This document shows, in pieces, positions 1 to 7,789 of a stretch of DNA of 64,000 nucleotides. The number at the start of each line of letters is the position of its first letter. Within the stretch, counting starts at the first letter, position 1. The notes under the pieces were generated by a model. The model was not told where the DNA came from. It searched no databases and saw nothing but the letters and a program-made list of their open reading frames with translations. The position numbers and the translations under genes were made by a program. This stretch comes from an uncultured Clostridia bacterium (GTDB lineage: Bacteria; Bacillota; Clostridia; Peptostreptococcales; Anaerovoracaceae), in the NCBI GenBank assembly GCA_938049335.1, contig CALIYX010000025.1:1-64000 (forward strand). Direction: 5' to 3'.

Positions 1-50
1 ATTTCTACCCTTTTTTCTCTTGGTAAGTCTACACCGGCTATACGAGCCAT
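1..50 (-). CDS. rpsM: 30S ribosomal protein S13, N-terminal fragment
   Basis: Only the first 16 codons are in the window, reading MARIAGVDLPREKRVE, the near-invariant S13 N-terminus. S13 sits in the head of the 30S subunit and contacts the P-site tRNA. The gene runs off the left edge and follows rpmJ, the usual start of the alpha-operon part of the cluster. An AGGAAACG-type ribosome binding site lies just upstream of the ATG. The fragment is short but the motif is unmistakable. Confidence 0.9.
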   Translation of the reverse strand, partial: MARIAGVDLPREKRVE

Positions 51-170
51 ACGTTTCCTCCTTCTCCTATCTTCCGTCACCTTGCCGGGGGTGATATAGA
101 CAGGCGATGTACAATAAATAAATTTTTACAGATAGCGGCCCGGTCTCGCTACCCAATTATTAACTTTTAT

Positions 171-284
171 TTAGCCTTGCTTCTGCTTATGCTTTGGATT
201 TTCGCAAATAACCATCACTTTGCCATTTCTCTTAATGACTTTGCATTTTTCGCAGATTGGCTTTACTGATGCTCTTACTTTCAT
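171..284 (-). CDS. rpmJ: 50S ribosomal protein L36
   Basis: This 37-codon gene begins MKVRASVKPICEKCKV and ends KHKQKQG. L36 is a small zinc-ribbon protein of the large subunit. The ligand set C-x2-C, then a later Cys and His, is present, so this is the zinc-binding (C+) form. The length matches the family's 37-38 residues. It lies between infA and rpsM, its normal place in Firmicutes. A GAGGAAAAA ribosome binding site precedes the ATG. Confidence 0.95.
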   Translation of the reverse strand: MKVRASVKPICEKCKVIKRNGKVMVICENPKHKQKQG

Positions 285-334
285 TTTTTCCTCCTCATCT
301 ACCTTTGATTCTCTTTGTATGTCAAAGGCTGAGC

Positions 335-553
335 CTATTTATCACGCCATACAATGCGTCCGCGAGTTAGGTCATAAGGTGATAGTTCAACCTTTACCTT
401 ATCCCCCGGGAGAATCCTAATGTAGTTCATGCGGATCTTACCCGATATATGCGCAAGAACCTCAAATCCGTTCTCAAGTTTTATCTTGAACATTGCATTA
501 GGCTGTGCATCTACAACAGTGCCCATTGCTTCTATGGTGTCTTTTTTCGCCAT
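335..553 (-). CDS. infA: Translation initiation factor IF-1
   Basis: The 72-residue product is a single OB-fold S1-like domain and full length for IF-1. It carries the conserved blocks VLAHISGKIRMNYIRILPGD and LSPYDLTRGRI. IF-1 binds the 30S A site during initiation and stabilises IF-2 and IF-3. The gene starts 5 nt after the map stop codon, behind a GAGGTGTAGAGG ribosome binding site, so it is translated from the same S10-spc transcript. rpmJ follows after a 50-nt gap. Confidence 0.97.
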   Translation of the reverse strand: MAKKDTIEAMGTVVDAQPNAMFKIKLENGFEVLAHISGKIRMNYIRILPGDKVKVELSPYDLTRGRIVWRDK

Positions 554-558
554 ATCCT

Positions 559-1320
559 CTACACCTCTTCTTCGACTAAAGTTAGCACTTCCGGCCCATT
601 CTCAGTAATTGCTACCGTGTTTTCGTAATGAGCTGAAAGCTTTCCGTCAGCAGTTACTGCCGTCCAATTATTCAACAGTGTTTCTGTTTCGTATGTTCCG
701 ACCGCTACCATCGGTTCGATTGCTAGGACCATACCTTCTACAAGTCTTGGACCACGTCCAGCCTTTCCGTAGTTAGGTATCTGTGGATCCTCATGCAATT
801 CTCTTCCGACTCCGTGTCCAACAAAGTCTCGGATTACTGAAAACCCTTCCTTCTCGGCCTTCGCCTGCACTGCATGCGAAATGTCTGAAAGTCGGTTTCC
901 TACCTTGGCAAACTCTATTCCCGCAAAGAAGCTATCTCTTGTCGCGTCTATAAGATGCTGTGCTTCCTCGCTGATTTTGCCTACAGGATATGTTCTTGCG
1001 GCATCGCTTGTATATCCTTTGTATGTCGCGCCAACATCGATGCTGACTATGTCACCCTCTTGAAGAATTCTCTCGCGATCCGGAATTCCGTGTACAATCT
1101 CTTCGTTGATCGATACGCACACATTTCCCGGGAATCCACCATAACCCTTGAAGGTAGGTGTCATTCCGTGCTGCTTTATAAATTCAGCACAGAAGTTATC
1201 GATTTCCCATGTGCTTATTCCTGGCTTTATGAATCCAGCAAGCTTATTTAGTAGCTCGCCTGTAACCCTGCAAGGAACACGCAACAATTCAATTTCTTCT
1301 TTGGATTTGATTACTATCAT
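559..1320 (-). CDS. map: Methionine aminopeptidase, type I
   Basis: This 253-residue metalloprotease removes the initiator methionine from nascent proteins. Metal-binding residues of the M24 pita-bread fold are visible: the Asp of SIDVGATYKGYTSDAA (two Asp), the His of FVGHGVGRELHEDP, and Glu residues in AIEPMVAVG and the C-terminal HYENTVAITENG. There is no N-terminal zinc-finger extension, so it is a type Ia enzyme. It lies between adk and infA, the usual Gram-positive order, and starts 2 nt after the adk stop. Confidence 0.97.
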   Translation of the reverse strand: MIVIKSKEEIELLRVPCRVTGELLNKLAGFIKPGISTWEIDNFCAEFIKQHGMTPTFKGYGGFPGNVCVSINEEIVHGIPDRERILQEGDIVSIDVGATYKGYTSDAARTYPVGKISEEAQHLIDATRDSFFAGIEFAKVGNRLSDISHAVQAKAEKEGFSVIRDFVGHGVGRELHEDPQIPNYGKAGRGPRLVEGMVLAIEPMVAVGTYETETLLNNWTAVTADGKLSAHYENTVAITENGPEVLTLVEEEV

Positions 1321-1322
1321 GA

Positions 1323-1970
1323 CTATTCACCTAAAACTTCTACGATTTCAGCAAAACACTGATCAAGAGGTGTTGAGCCATCTAACGTAGTAATGTTGTT
1401 AGCCTTTGTGTAATAATCAATAAGCGGCATAGTCTGTTCTTTGTAAACGGCAATTCTGTTCTTTACCGTTTCTTCCGTATCGTCAGCTCTCTGCACTAGC
1501 TCTCCTCCGCATCTATCGCAGATTCCTTCTACCTTTGGCGGGATGTTGACTACGTGGAAGCTTGCTCCGCACTGCTTGCAAACACGTCTTCCTGTGAGTC
1601 TGAAGATAAGTAAGTCATCCTCTACCTCTAGATTGATAACATGATCAATCTTTCCATCGTGTGCTTGCATGAATTCATCAAGCTTTTCTGCCTGATAAAC
1701 CGTGCGAGGAAAACCGTCAAGAAGGAAGCCCTTCTTGCAGTCGTCTCTCAGCAATCTGTCCGTGGCGATTTCAATTACTAAATCGTCTGGAACAAGTTCG
1801 CCTTTATTCATGTATTCTTGAGCTTTCTTACCGAGCTCAGTTTGCCTCTTAATATTGTCGCGGAAGATGTCTCCTGTCGAAATGTGTGGAATTCCATACT
1901 TTTCAACAATGCGTACTGCCTGAGTTCCCTTTCCTGCGCCTGGAGGCCCTAATAGAATTGTTCTCAGCAA
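1323..1970 (-). CDS. adk: Adenylate kinase (TTG start)
   Basis: The 215-residue enzyme interconverts ATP+AMP and 2 ADP. The P-loop is GPPGAGKGTQ near the N-terminus, followed by the AMP-site motif STGDIFRDNI and DGFPRTVYQA. The LID domain carries four cysteines (CKQCG and later CDRCGG), which is the zinc-binding long form typical of Gram-positives. The only start in register with a good ribosome binding site (AAGGAG, 8 nt away) is a TTG. It is encoded between secY and map, the standard order. Confidence 0.97.
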   Translation of the reverse strand: MLRTILLGPPGAGKGTQAVRIVEKYGIPHISTGDIFRDNIKRQTELGKKAQEYMNKGELVPDDLVIEIATDRLLRDDCKKGFLLDGFPRTVYQAEKLDEFMQAHDGKIDHVINLEVEDDLLIFRLTGRRVCKQCGASFHVVNIPPKVEGICDRCGGELVQRADDTEETVKNRIAVYKEQTMPLIDYYTKANNITTLDGSTPLDQCFAEIVEVLGE

Positions 1971-1984
1971 TTTTCTAACTCCTT

Positions 1985-3268
1985 CTATTTAAGGAATCCT
2001 TTGTAATTCCTCATTACCATCTGATTTTCTAACTGTCTCATTACATCTATTGCAACTCCGACTACGATTAGTAGCGAGGTTCCGCCAAAACGAATGTTTA
2101 GACCGGTATACTGGCTGATCAGCGTTGGCAATGTAGCTATTATAGCAAGGAATAGTGCCCCTACTATAGAAATTCTACCCATCACTTTCGCAAGATACTC
2201 AATTGTAGCCTTACCAGGTCTAATGCCCGGAATGAAACCACCGTTTGATTTCATGTTCTGTGCAACTTCGATTGGGTTAAAGCTTATTGTTGTATAGAAA
2301 TAGTTAAATGCTATGATCAAAATGATATTGAATATAGCGTACACCCATACACCAGGACTTCCACTTGGTGATAACCACTTCGTTACGAATGCAGTGAAAC
2401 TTGAATCCTGCTTTAGGAAGTAGGTAATTGTTAGTGGAAATTGCAGTAGTGATACTGCGAAAATTACAGGAATAACACCTGCCTGGTTTACCTTTAGCGG
2501 AATATGTGTTGACTGACCGCCGTACATCTTTCTGCCTACTACGCGCTTTGCATACTGCACTGGGATTCTTCTTGTACCCTGCTGGATAAAGATTACTCCT
2601 ACAACTACTAGTAGTGCAAATGCTATGAATAGAATCAGAGTGATGATATTTATAGCACCTTCCTTATACTGAAGAGCAATGCTACGAACATCTGAAGGAA
2701 TTCTCGCAACGATTCCGGCAAAGATCAAAATTGATATTCCGTTTCCAATACCGTTTTCGTTAATCTGCTCTCCAAGCCACATCAGGAAGGCTGTTCCTGC
2801 TGTTAGCACTAATATTATTACTACAAAGCTGAACCATGTCTGGTCAACTACCGCACGTCTGAATAGACCTATTGTCAATCCAAACGCTTGAATGAGAGCG
2901 AGGCCCACAGTCATGTAGCGAGTTATTGTCGCCATCTTCTTGCGTCCCTCGTTGCCCTCTTTTGCTAGTCTTTCAAAGTACGGGAATGCTACTGTTAGTA
3001 GCTGTACTATGATGGAAGCTGTTACATATGGTGTGATACTTAATGCGAAGATAGTAAAGTTACTGAAAGATCCTCCGGAGAACAAGTCGAACAGGTCGAA
3101 TAATCCTCCCTGGTTCTTGAACATGCTCGCTAGCTGAGTTCTATCGATTCCTGGAACTGGAATGTGTGAGCCAATACAAAAGATGACTAGCATCATTACA
3201 GTAAAGAGAATCTTTGCTCTCATTTCCGGAACTTTAAATGCCTGCTTTACGGTCTTTAGCATATCCAT
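1985..3268 (-). CDS. secY: Protein translocase subunit SecY
   Basis: The 427-residue polytopic membrane protein has about ten hydrophobic spans and is the central channel of the Sec translocon. Family signatures include FVIFCIGSHIPVPGID in TM1, the plug region GGLFDLFDLFSGGSFSNFTI, and the C-terminal loop ending QLENQMVMRNYKGFLK. The length is normal. It sits between rplO and adk. The start lies next to the rplO stop behind a GAGGTGATC ribosome binding site, so expression is coupled to the ribosomal genes. Confidence 0.97.
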   Translation of the reverse strand: MDMLKTVKQAFKVPEMRAKILFTVMMLVIFCIGSHIPVPGIDRTQLASMFKNQGGLFDLFDLFSGGSFSNFTIFALSITPYVTASIIVQLLTVAFPYFERLAKEGNEGRKKMATITRYMTVGLALIQAFGLTIGLFRRAVVDQTWFSFVVIILVLTAGTAFLMWLGEQINENGIGNGISILIFAGIVARIPSDVRSIALQYKEGAINIITLILFIAFALLVVVGVIFIQQGTRRIPVQYAKRVVGRKMYGGQSTHIPLKVNQAGVIPVIFAVSLLQFPLTITYFLKQDSSFTAFVTKWLSPSGSPGVWVYAIFNIILIIAFNYFYTTISFNPIEVAQNMKSNGGFIPGIRPGKATIEYLAKVMGRISIVGALFLAIIATLPTLISQYTGLNIRFGGTSLLIVVGVAIDVMRQLENQMVMRNYKGFLK

Positions 3269-3269
3269 A

Positions 3270-3710
3270 TCAGATCACCTCTGCCTTTCCTCCAGCAGCG
3301 TTGATTTTTTCAGCAGCAGTCTTTGTGAACTTAACTGCCTTTACTGTGAGTGCTCTGTCGAGCTCACCATCACCAAGGATCTTAACTCCATCGATAACCT
3401 GCTTAACAAGTCCAACTTCTCTTAGAAGCTCTGGAGTAACCTCAGTGTTTGCCTCAAATCTGTTGAGGTCACCAACATTAACTGTAGCGTATTCCTTCGC
3501 CCACTTATTGTTGAAGCCTCTCTTTGGCAATCTTCTATATAGTGGCATCTGTCCACCCTCGAATCCGAGTCTAACTCCGCCACCACTTCTTGAATTCTGG
3601 CCGTTCATACCTCTACCAGCAGTCTTACCCTGTCCAGTAGCAGTACCTCTGCCCTTTCTCTTGCGGCTGTGTGTTGAGCCAGCAGGAGCTTTTAGTTCAT
3701 GCAGTTTCAT
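3270..3710 (-). CDS. rplO: 50S ribosomal protein L15
   Basis: The 146-residue protein begins MKLHELKAPAGSTHSRKRKG, the canonical L15 start. The glycine/arginine-rich tail GRGTATGQGKTAGRG that threads into 23S rRNA follows. The KRGFNN and NVGDLNRFE blocks are also conserved. L15 helps late assembly of the large subunit. It lies directly between rpmD and secY with short spacing and a GGAGGTGC ribosome binding site. Confidence 0.97.
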   Translation of the reverse strand: MKLHELKAPAGSTHSRKRKGRGTATGQGKTAGRGMNGQNSRSGGGVRLGFEGGQMPLYRRLPKRGFNNKWAKEYATVNVGDLNRFEANTEVTPELLREVGLVKQVIDGVKILGDGELDRALTVKAVKFTKTAAEKINAAGGKAEVI

Positions 3711-3728
3711 TAGCTTGCACCTCCTATC

Positions 3729-3911
3729 CTACAGTTCTTCGACAGTAACAAGATGAGTTACTTTTGCGATAGCACCACGAGTCTGAGGTGTATCTGCCAA
3801 TTCGACTGAATGATGCAACTTTCTAAGTCCTAAGGCCTTTACAACCTTCTTGTGCTTAGGAATAGCGCCAATAGTACTCTTTGTTAAAGTAATTTTCAAC
3901 ATTTTTGCCAT
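3729..3911 (-). CDS. rpmD: 50S ribosomal protein L30
   Basis: The 60-residue protein reads KITLTKSTIGAIPKHKKVV and LGLRKLHHSVELADTP, the conserved L30 core. This bacterial short form binds 23S rRNA and is absent from some lineages. The length is standard. It is placed between rpsE and rplO with 11- and 18-nt gaps. Confidence 0.96.
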   Translation of the reverse strand: MAKMLKITLTKSTIGAIPKHKKVVKALGLRKLHHSVELADTPQTRGAIAKVTHLVTVEEL

Positions 3912-3922
3912 TTCGCTGCCTC

Positions 3923-4426
3923 CTAACCCAATATTTCTTCAGGCGTCTTGCCTCTTAGCTTTGCAACCTTCTCAACTGTAAGCATTCCCTTAAGACCTTC
4001 GAGTGTTGCAAGAGCCATGTTTCCTGTGTTACTTGAGCCAAGTGACTTAGCTCTTACGTCCTGGATACCAGCTGACTCCAGTACAGTTCTTACTGATGAA
4101 CCAGCGATAACTCCAGTACCCTGTGCAGCTGGCATGATTAGTACTCTGCCTGCTCCAAAGATACCTAGGTTTCTGTGTGGTATCGTTGTTCCTACGATTG
4201 GAACATATATTAGTTTCTTCTTAGCATCTTCTGTAGCTTTTCTTACGGCTTCAGGAATTTCCTGCGCTTTTCCGAGTCCTACGCCGACATGACCTGCTTT
4301 GTCGCCTACAACAACGGTAACGCTGAATCTCATATTTCTGCCGCCCTTAACAGTCTTAGCAACACGTCTGATATTAACGATGTTTTCTGTTAACTCGAGC
4401 TTTGATGCATCAATAGTGTTACGCAT
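3923..4426 (-). CDS. rpsE: 30S ribosomal protein S5
   Basis: The 167-residue protein has the double-stranded-RNA-binding-like N-terminal domain (RRVAKTVKGGRNMRFSV, GLGKAQEIPEAVRKA) and the C-terminal domain with the AGRVLIMPAAQGTGVIAG loop. S5 lines the mRNA entry channel and affects decoding fidelity. The length matches Gram-positive homologues. The start has a GGAGGAAAAAA ribosome binding site. Confidence 0.97.
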   Translation of the reverse strand: MRNTIDASKLELTENIVNIRRVAKTVKGGRNMRFSVTVVVGDKAGHVGVGLGKAQEIPEAVRKATEDAKKKLIYVPIVGTTIPHRNLGIFGAGRVLIMPAAQGTGVIAGSSVRTVLESAGIQDVRAKSLGSSNTGNMALATLEGLKGMLTVEKVAKLRGKTPEEILG

Positions 4427-4441
4427 TTTTTTCCTCCTCCG

Positions 4442-4807
4442 TTAGAATTTCAGTCCGCCTTCGCGGGCACCCTCAGCTAGTTCTTTGACTCTGCCGTGAT
4501 ATAGGAATCCGCTTCTATCGAAAGAAACAACCTCTATACCCTTAGCTACAGCCTTCTTAGCTACTGCTTCACCAACTTTTTTAGCAGCCTCTTTGTTGCC
4601 GCCATATCCGATTTCAGAAGCAATATCCTTGTCAAGTGAAGATGCTGATACAAGTGTTACCTTGTTAACATCATCGATAATCTGGCAAGAGATATTCTTG
4701 TTTGATCTAAAAACGCAAAGTCTTGGTCTTTCAGGAGTTCCGGTTAAATTTTTTCTGACGCGTGCGTGTCTTTTAACACGTCTGTCATTTCTGCTCATCT
4801 GTGCCAT
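4442..4807 (-). CDS. rplR: 50S ribosomal protein L18
   Basis: The 121-residue protein has the basic N-terminus RRVKRHARVRKNLTGTPERP and the C-terminal FDRSGFLYHGRVKELAEGAREGG region that marks L18. It binds 5S rRNA together with L5 and L25 and brings it to the large subunit. Position between rplF and rpsE is canonical. Confidence 0.97.
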   Translation of the reverse strand: MAQMSRNDRRVKRHARVRKNLTGTPERPRLCVFRSNKNISCQIIDDVNKVTLVSASSLDKDIASEIGYGGNKEAAKKVGEAVAKKAVAKGIEVVSFDRSGFLYHGRVKELAEGAREGGLKF

Positions 4808-4824
4808 TCTACTTCACTCCTTTC

Positions 4825-5367
4825 TTACTTAGAACCTGTCTTGCCTTCTTTACGACGGATAACTTCATCATCGTATCTGATTCCCTTACCCTTATATGGT
4901 TCAGGTGCTCTCCACGCTCTGATCTTCGCCGAATAGTTTCCTACAAGACCCTTGTCTATACCTTTAACTACTACTGTAGTAACGTCCTCTGCAATGGTTT
5001 CGATTCCATCAGGATCTGTCATTACTACTGGATGAGAGTAGCCAAGATTCATTACCAAATCCTTACCCTTCTTCTCAACCTTGTATCCTACGCCCTTGAA
5101 GATAAGCTTCTTCTGGAAGCCCTTTGTAACACCTTCAACCATGTTGTTTACAAGTGCCCTTGCAAGACCGTGCTGTTCTCTGTGACTTCTGTGGTCACTA
5201 TTTCTTGTGAATACAATCTCGTTGTCCTTCACTTCGATATTAATATCCGCGCTTAGCTGTTCCTGTAGCTGACCTAGCGGTCCCTTTACAGTGATAACAT
5301 GATTGTCATCAACCTTAACTTCTACACCGGCTGGGAGTGCAACAGGATTCTTTCCTATTCTTGACAT
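4825..5367 (-). CDS. rplF: 50S ribosomal protein L6
   Basis: The 180-residue protein has the typical duplicated fold. It begins MSRIGKNPVALPAGVEV and ends with YKGKGIRYDDEVIRRKEGKT, both strong L6 signatures. L6 lies near the sarcin-ricin loop and factor-binding site. It lies 12 nt after rpsH with an AGGAGGTAAAC ribosome binding site. Confidence 0.97.
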   Translation of the reverse strand: MSRIGKNPVALPAGVEVKVDDNHVITVKGPLGQLQEQLSADINIEVKDNEIVFTRNSDHRSHREQHGLARALVNNMVEGVTKGFQKKLIFKGVGYKVEKKGKDLVMNLGYSHPVVMTDPDGIETIAEDVTTVVVKGIDKGLVGNYSAKIRAWRAPEPYKGKGIRYDDEVIRRKEGKTGSK

Positions 5368-5379
5368 ACTGTTTACCTC

Positions 5380-5778
5380 CTACCAAACATAGCAAATAAC
5401 TTCGCCGCCAACGCCTAGCTTTCTAGCTTCCTTATCGCTGATGATTCCCTTTGATGTTGAGATGATAGCGATACCGAGTCCACCAAGAACGCTTGGTACC
5501 TCGTTAGCCTTAGCATAAACCTTAAGACCTGGCTTTGAAATCTTCTTGATTCCGTTGATAACTTTTTCTTTGCCGGCGCCGTACTTCATCTGTACCTTGA
5601 TTACGCCCTGCTTGTTGTCTTCTATGACTTCGAATCCGCCAATGAATCCTTCCTTTAGTAGAATTTCAGCAATTGATTTCTTCATGTTTGATGCTGGAAT
5701 TTCAACAGTCGCATGACCTACTGTATTGGCATTTCTGATTCTTGTCAGCATATCCGCGATTGGATCTGTCATTGTCAT
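5380..5778 (-). CDS. rpsH: 30S ribosomal protein S8
   Basis: The 132-residue protein starts TMTDPIADMLTRIRNAN and ends with the rRNA-binding STSKGIISDKEARKLGVGGE block. S8 binds helix 21 of 16S rRNA early in assembly. In several bacteria it also represses its own operon by binding an mRNA mimic of that site. Here a stable hairpin sits in the 66-nt gap just upstream (5799-5827), which could serve that role; this is inference. Confidence 0.97.
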   Translation of the reverse strand: MTMTDPIADMLTRIRNANTVGHATVEIPASNMKKSIAEILLKEGFIGGFEVIEDNKQGVIKVQMKYGAGKEKVINGIKKISKPGLKVYAKANEVPSVLGGLGIAIISTSKGIISDKEARKLGVGGEVICYVW

Positions 5779-5798
5779 TACAATATTCTCCTTCCTCT

Positions 5799-5827
5799 TG
5801 CACAGTTTCCCTCTTGGGACTTGTGCA
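5799..5827 (-). promoter_or_regulatory. Hairpin in the rpsN-rpsH gap
   Basis: Arms TGCACA and TGTGCA are closed by an inner CCC/GGG pair with a small TCTT loop, a two-part stem with an asymmetric internal loop. There is no T-run after it, so it is unlikely to be a terminator. Its place 21 nt before the rpsH start codon, in an otherwise tightly packed operon, makes it a candidate translational regulatory element. Confidence 0.45.
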
Positions 5828-5844
5828 TTAGTTCTTGCCTCAGT

Positions 5845-6030
5845 TTACCAGCTTGCTTTCTTTACGCCAGGAATTTCTCCCTTGTATGCAAGCTCTCTGA
5901 AACAAATACGGCATATTCCATATTTCTTCAACACTGAGTGTGGTCTTCCACAGATGTTGCATCTTGTGTAAGCACGTGTTGAATATTTAGGCTTTCTCTG
6001 CTGTTTGACTTTAAGAGCTGTCTTAGCCAT
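5845..6030 (-). CDS. rpsN: 30S ribosomal protein S14, type Z
   Basis: The 61-residue protein is the short, zinc-binding S14. CNICG and CRICF provide the C-x2-C...C-x2-C zinc ribbon, and the N-terminus is MAKTALKVKQQRKPKY. S14 is a late-assembling head protein of the 30S subunit. The zinc form is usual inside the spc operon of Firmicutes. It lies between rplE and rpsH. Confidence 0.97.
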   Translation of the reverse strand: MAKTALKVKQQRKPKYSTRAYTRCNICGRPHSVLKKYGICRICFRELAYKGEIPGVKKASW

Positions 6031-6039
6031 AATAACCTC

Positions 6040-6582
6040 CTACTTCTCAAACGGCATTCCGAGAAGTTCAAGAAGCGCTGCAGCTTCCTCATCTGTCTTA
6101 GCCGTTGTTGTGAATACGATGTTCATTCCCTTTACAGTTTCAACATCATCATAGTTGATTTCTGGGAATATAAGCTGCTCTTTGATACCCATGGAGTAGT
6201 TTCCACGTCCATCAAATGAGTTCTTGCTTACACCCTTAAAGTCTCTTACTCTTGGAAGAGAGATGTTGAAGAACTTATCAGCGAATACGTACATGTTATC
6301 GCCTCTAAGTGTAACCTTTGCTCCAACTGGCATTCCCTGCCTAACCTTGAAGTTCGCAATTGACTTCTTAGCCTTTGTAACAACAGGTCTCTGTCCACTG
6401 ATTAGGGCTAGCTCCTGGATTGCAGATTCCATAACCTTTGAATTTTCTTTTGCTTCACCAAGTCCCATGTTGATTGTAATTTTTACAAGCTTTGGTACTT
6501 CGTTGACATTTGCATAGTTGAACTTATCTTTAAGTGCTGTGAATACATCACTCTTATATGTTTCTCTTAGTCTTGCTGTCAT
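6040..6582 (-). CDS. rplE: 50S ribosomal protein L5
   Basis: The 180-residue protein carries the L5 blocks KITINMGLGEAKEN, GQRPVVTKAKKSIANFK and GIKEQLIFPEI. L5 binds 5S rRNA and forms an intersubunit bridge. The size is standard. It is flanked by rplX and rpsN, and the ATG is preceded by AAGGAGGAGAG. Confidence 0.97.
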   Translation of the reverse strand: MTARLRETYKSDVFTALKDKFNYANVNEVPKLVKITINMGLGEAKENSKVMESAIQELALISGQRPVVTKAKKSIANFKVRQGMPVGAKVTLRGDNMYVFADKFFNISLPRVRDFKGVSKNSFDGRGNYSMGIKEQLIFPEINYDDVETVKGMNIVFTTTAKTDEEAAALLELLGMPFEK

Positions 6583-6599
6583 TATGCTCTCCTCCTTTC

Positions 6600-6905
6600 T
6601 TAGTCGATTTCTTTACCAGTTTTTCTGTCGACTCTGACCTTCTTGTCTCCGTCAACCTTATAACCGATCTTTACAGCCTTCTTGGCTTTTGTATCATAGT
6701 ACATTACATTTGATGCATCGATTGGACCTTCAACGTGTCTAATCTCTGCAGGTGCTGTACGTGTCTGCTTCTGATGCTTTGTCTGTACATTAACGCCTTC
6801 AACAACTACGCGGTTCTGCTTAGGAAATACCTTGCTTACCTTGCCTGTCGCGCCCTTGTCTTTACCAGCGATGACAATAACTGTATCATCTTTCTTGATG
6901 CGCAT
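6600..6905 (-). CDS. rplX: 50S ribosomal protein L24
   Basis: This is a KOW-domain protein (IKKDDTVIVIAGKDKGATGK) of 101 residues that starts large-subunit assembly by binding the 5' end of 23S rRNA. The reading frame could open three codons earlier at a GTG, but that GTG abuts the AGGAG sequence. The ATG at 6905 has the right 8-nt spacing and gives the standard MRIKKDD start. It lies between rplN and rplE. Confidence 0.96.
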   Translation of the reverse strand: MRIKKDDTVIVIAGKDKGATGKVSKVFPKQNRVVVEGVNVQTKHQKQTRTAPAEIRHVEGPIDASNVMYYDTKAKKAVKIGYKVDGDKKVRVDRKTGKEID

Positions 6906-6917
6906 TCCAGTCACCTC

Positions 6918-7292
6918 CTATAGTACTTCTGGTGCTAGAGACACGATCTTCATGAATCCGTTTTCACGAAGCTCTCTAGCTACAGGTCCGAAAATACGCG
7001 TTCCAACTGGAGTCTTATCAAGCTTATCTTTGATGATTACAGCTGCATTCTGGTCAAACTTTACATAGCTGCCGTCTGCTCTTCTCGCACCCTTTTTGGT
7101 TCTAACTACTACTGCCTTAACAACGTCACCCTTCTTGACAACGCCGCCTGGTGTGGCATCCTTAACAGCGCAAACGATTACGTCTCCGATATTTGCATAA
7201 CGACGACTTGTTCCGCCTAGGATTCTGATGCACAGTAACTCCTTTGCACCTGAATTATCAGCCACTTTTAATCTTGTTTCTGTCTGAATCAT
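6918..7292 (-). CDS. rplN: 50S ribosomal protein L14
   Basis: The 124-residue protein begins MIQTETRLKVADNSGAKE, an almost invariant L14 start. It ends with PVARELRENGFMKIVSLAPEVL. L14 contacts the 30S body and bridges subunits. It is located between rpsQ and rplX as expected. Confidence 0.97.
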   Translation of the reverse strand: MIQTETRLKVADNSGAKELLCIRILGGTSRRYANIGDVIVCAVKDATPGGVVKKGDVVKAVVVRTKKGARRADGSYVKFDQNAAVIIKDKLDKTPVGTRIFGPVARELRENGFMKIVSLAPEVL

Positions 7293-7306
7293 TACTTGGT
7301 GCCTCC

Positions 7307-7567
7307 TTACTTAGCTTTTTCAACAATGTTGACAAGTCTCCATCTCTTATCTCTTGAAAGAGGTCTTGTCTCCATAATTCTTATTCTATCGCCGATGCCA
7401 GATTCATTATTCTCATCATGAACCTTGACCTTCTTAGTTCTCTTTACAGACTTGCCATAAAGGGAGTGCTTTACGAGGTCTTCTATCGCAACTACGACAG
7501 TTTTATCCATCTTATCGCTGACTACAACGCCAACTTTGGTTTTTCTTCTGTTTCTTTCTGCTGCCAT
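7307..7567 (-). CDS. rpsQ: 30S ribosomal protein S17
   Basis: The 86-residue OB-fold protein has the motif GVVVSDKMDKTVVVAIED and the loop VHDENNESGIGDRIRIMETRPLS. It binds 16S rRNA helix 11 early in assembly. It is located between rpmC and rplN, with a GGAGGATCTG ribosome binding site. Confidence 0.97.
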   Translation of the reverse strand: MAAERNRRKTKVGVVVSDKMDKTVVVAIEDLVKHSLYGKSVKRTKKVKVHDENNESGIGDRIRIMETRPLSRDKRWRLVNIVEKAK

Positions 7568-7585
7568 TTTTCAGATCCTCCTTTC

Positions 7586-7789
7586 CTATGCCTGAGCTTT
7601 ATCAAGCTCTTTTTCCCTGATTATGGTTTTAACTCTTGCGATGTTTCTCTTAACTTCTCTCATTCTTAGAGGATTTTCTAGCTGTCCGGTGACATGCTGG
7701 AACCTAAGATTGAAAAGTTCTTGTTTCATTTTGTCGAGCTCAGCTCTGAGTTCAACATCTGTCATCTCTCTGATTTTATTTAGTTCCAT
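7586..7789 (-). CDS. rpmC: 50S ribosomal protein L29
   Basis: The 67-residue, two-helix protein has the signature ELDKMKQELFNLRFQHVTGQ followed by LENPLRMREVKRNIARVKT. L29 lies at the peptide exit and helps form the docking site for trigger factor and SRP. Its ATG overlaps the rplP stop codon (TAATG), implying translational coupling. Confidence 0.97.
   Translation of the reverse strand: MELNKIREMTDVELRAELDKMKQELFNLRFQHVTGQLENPLRMREVKRNIARVKTIIREKELDKAQA

Noticed and set aside
3238..3756. A 172-codon plus-strand frame
   Set aside because: It is antisense to rplO and parts of secY and rpmD; the Ser/Pro/Leu-rich sequence is a shadow of basic ribosomal proteins.
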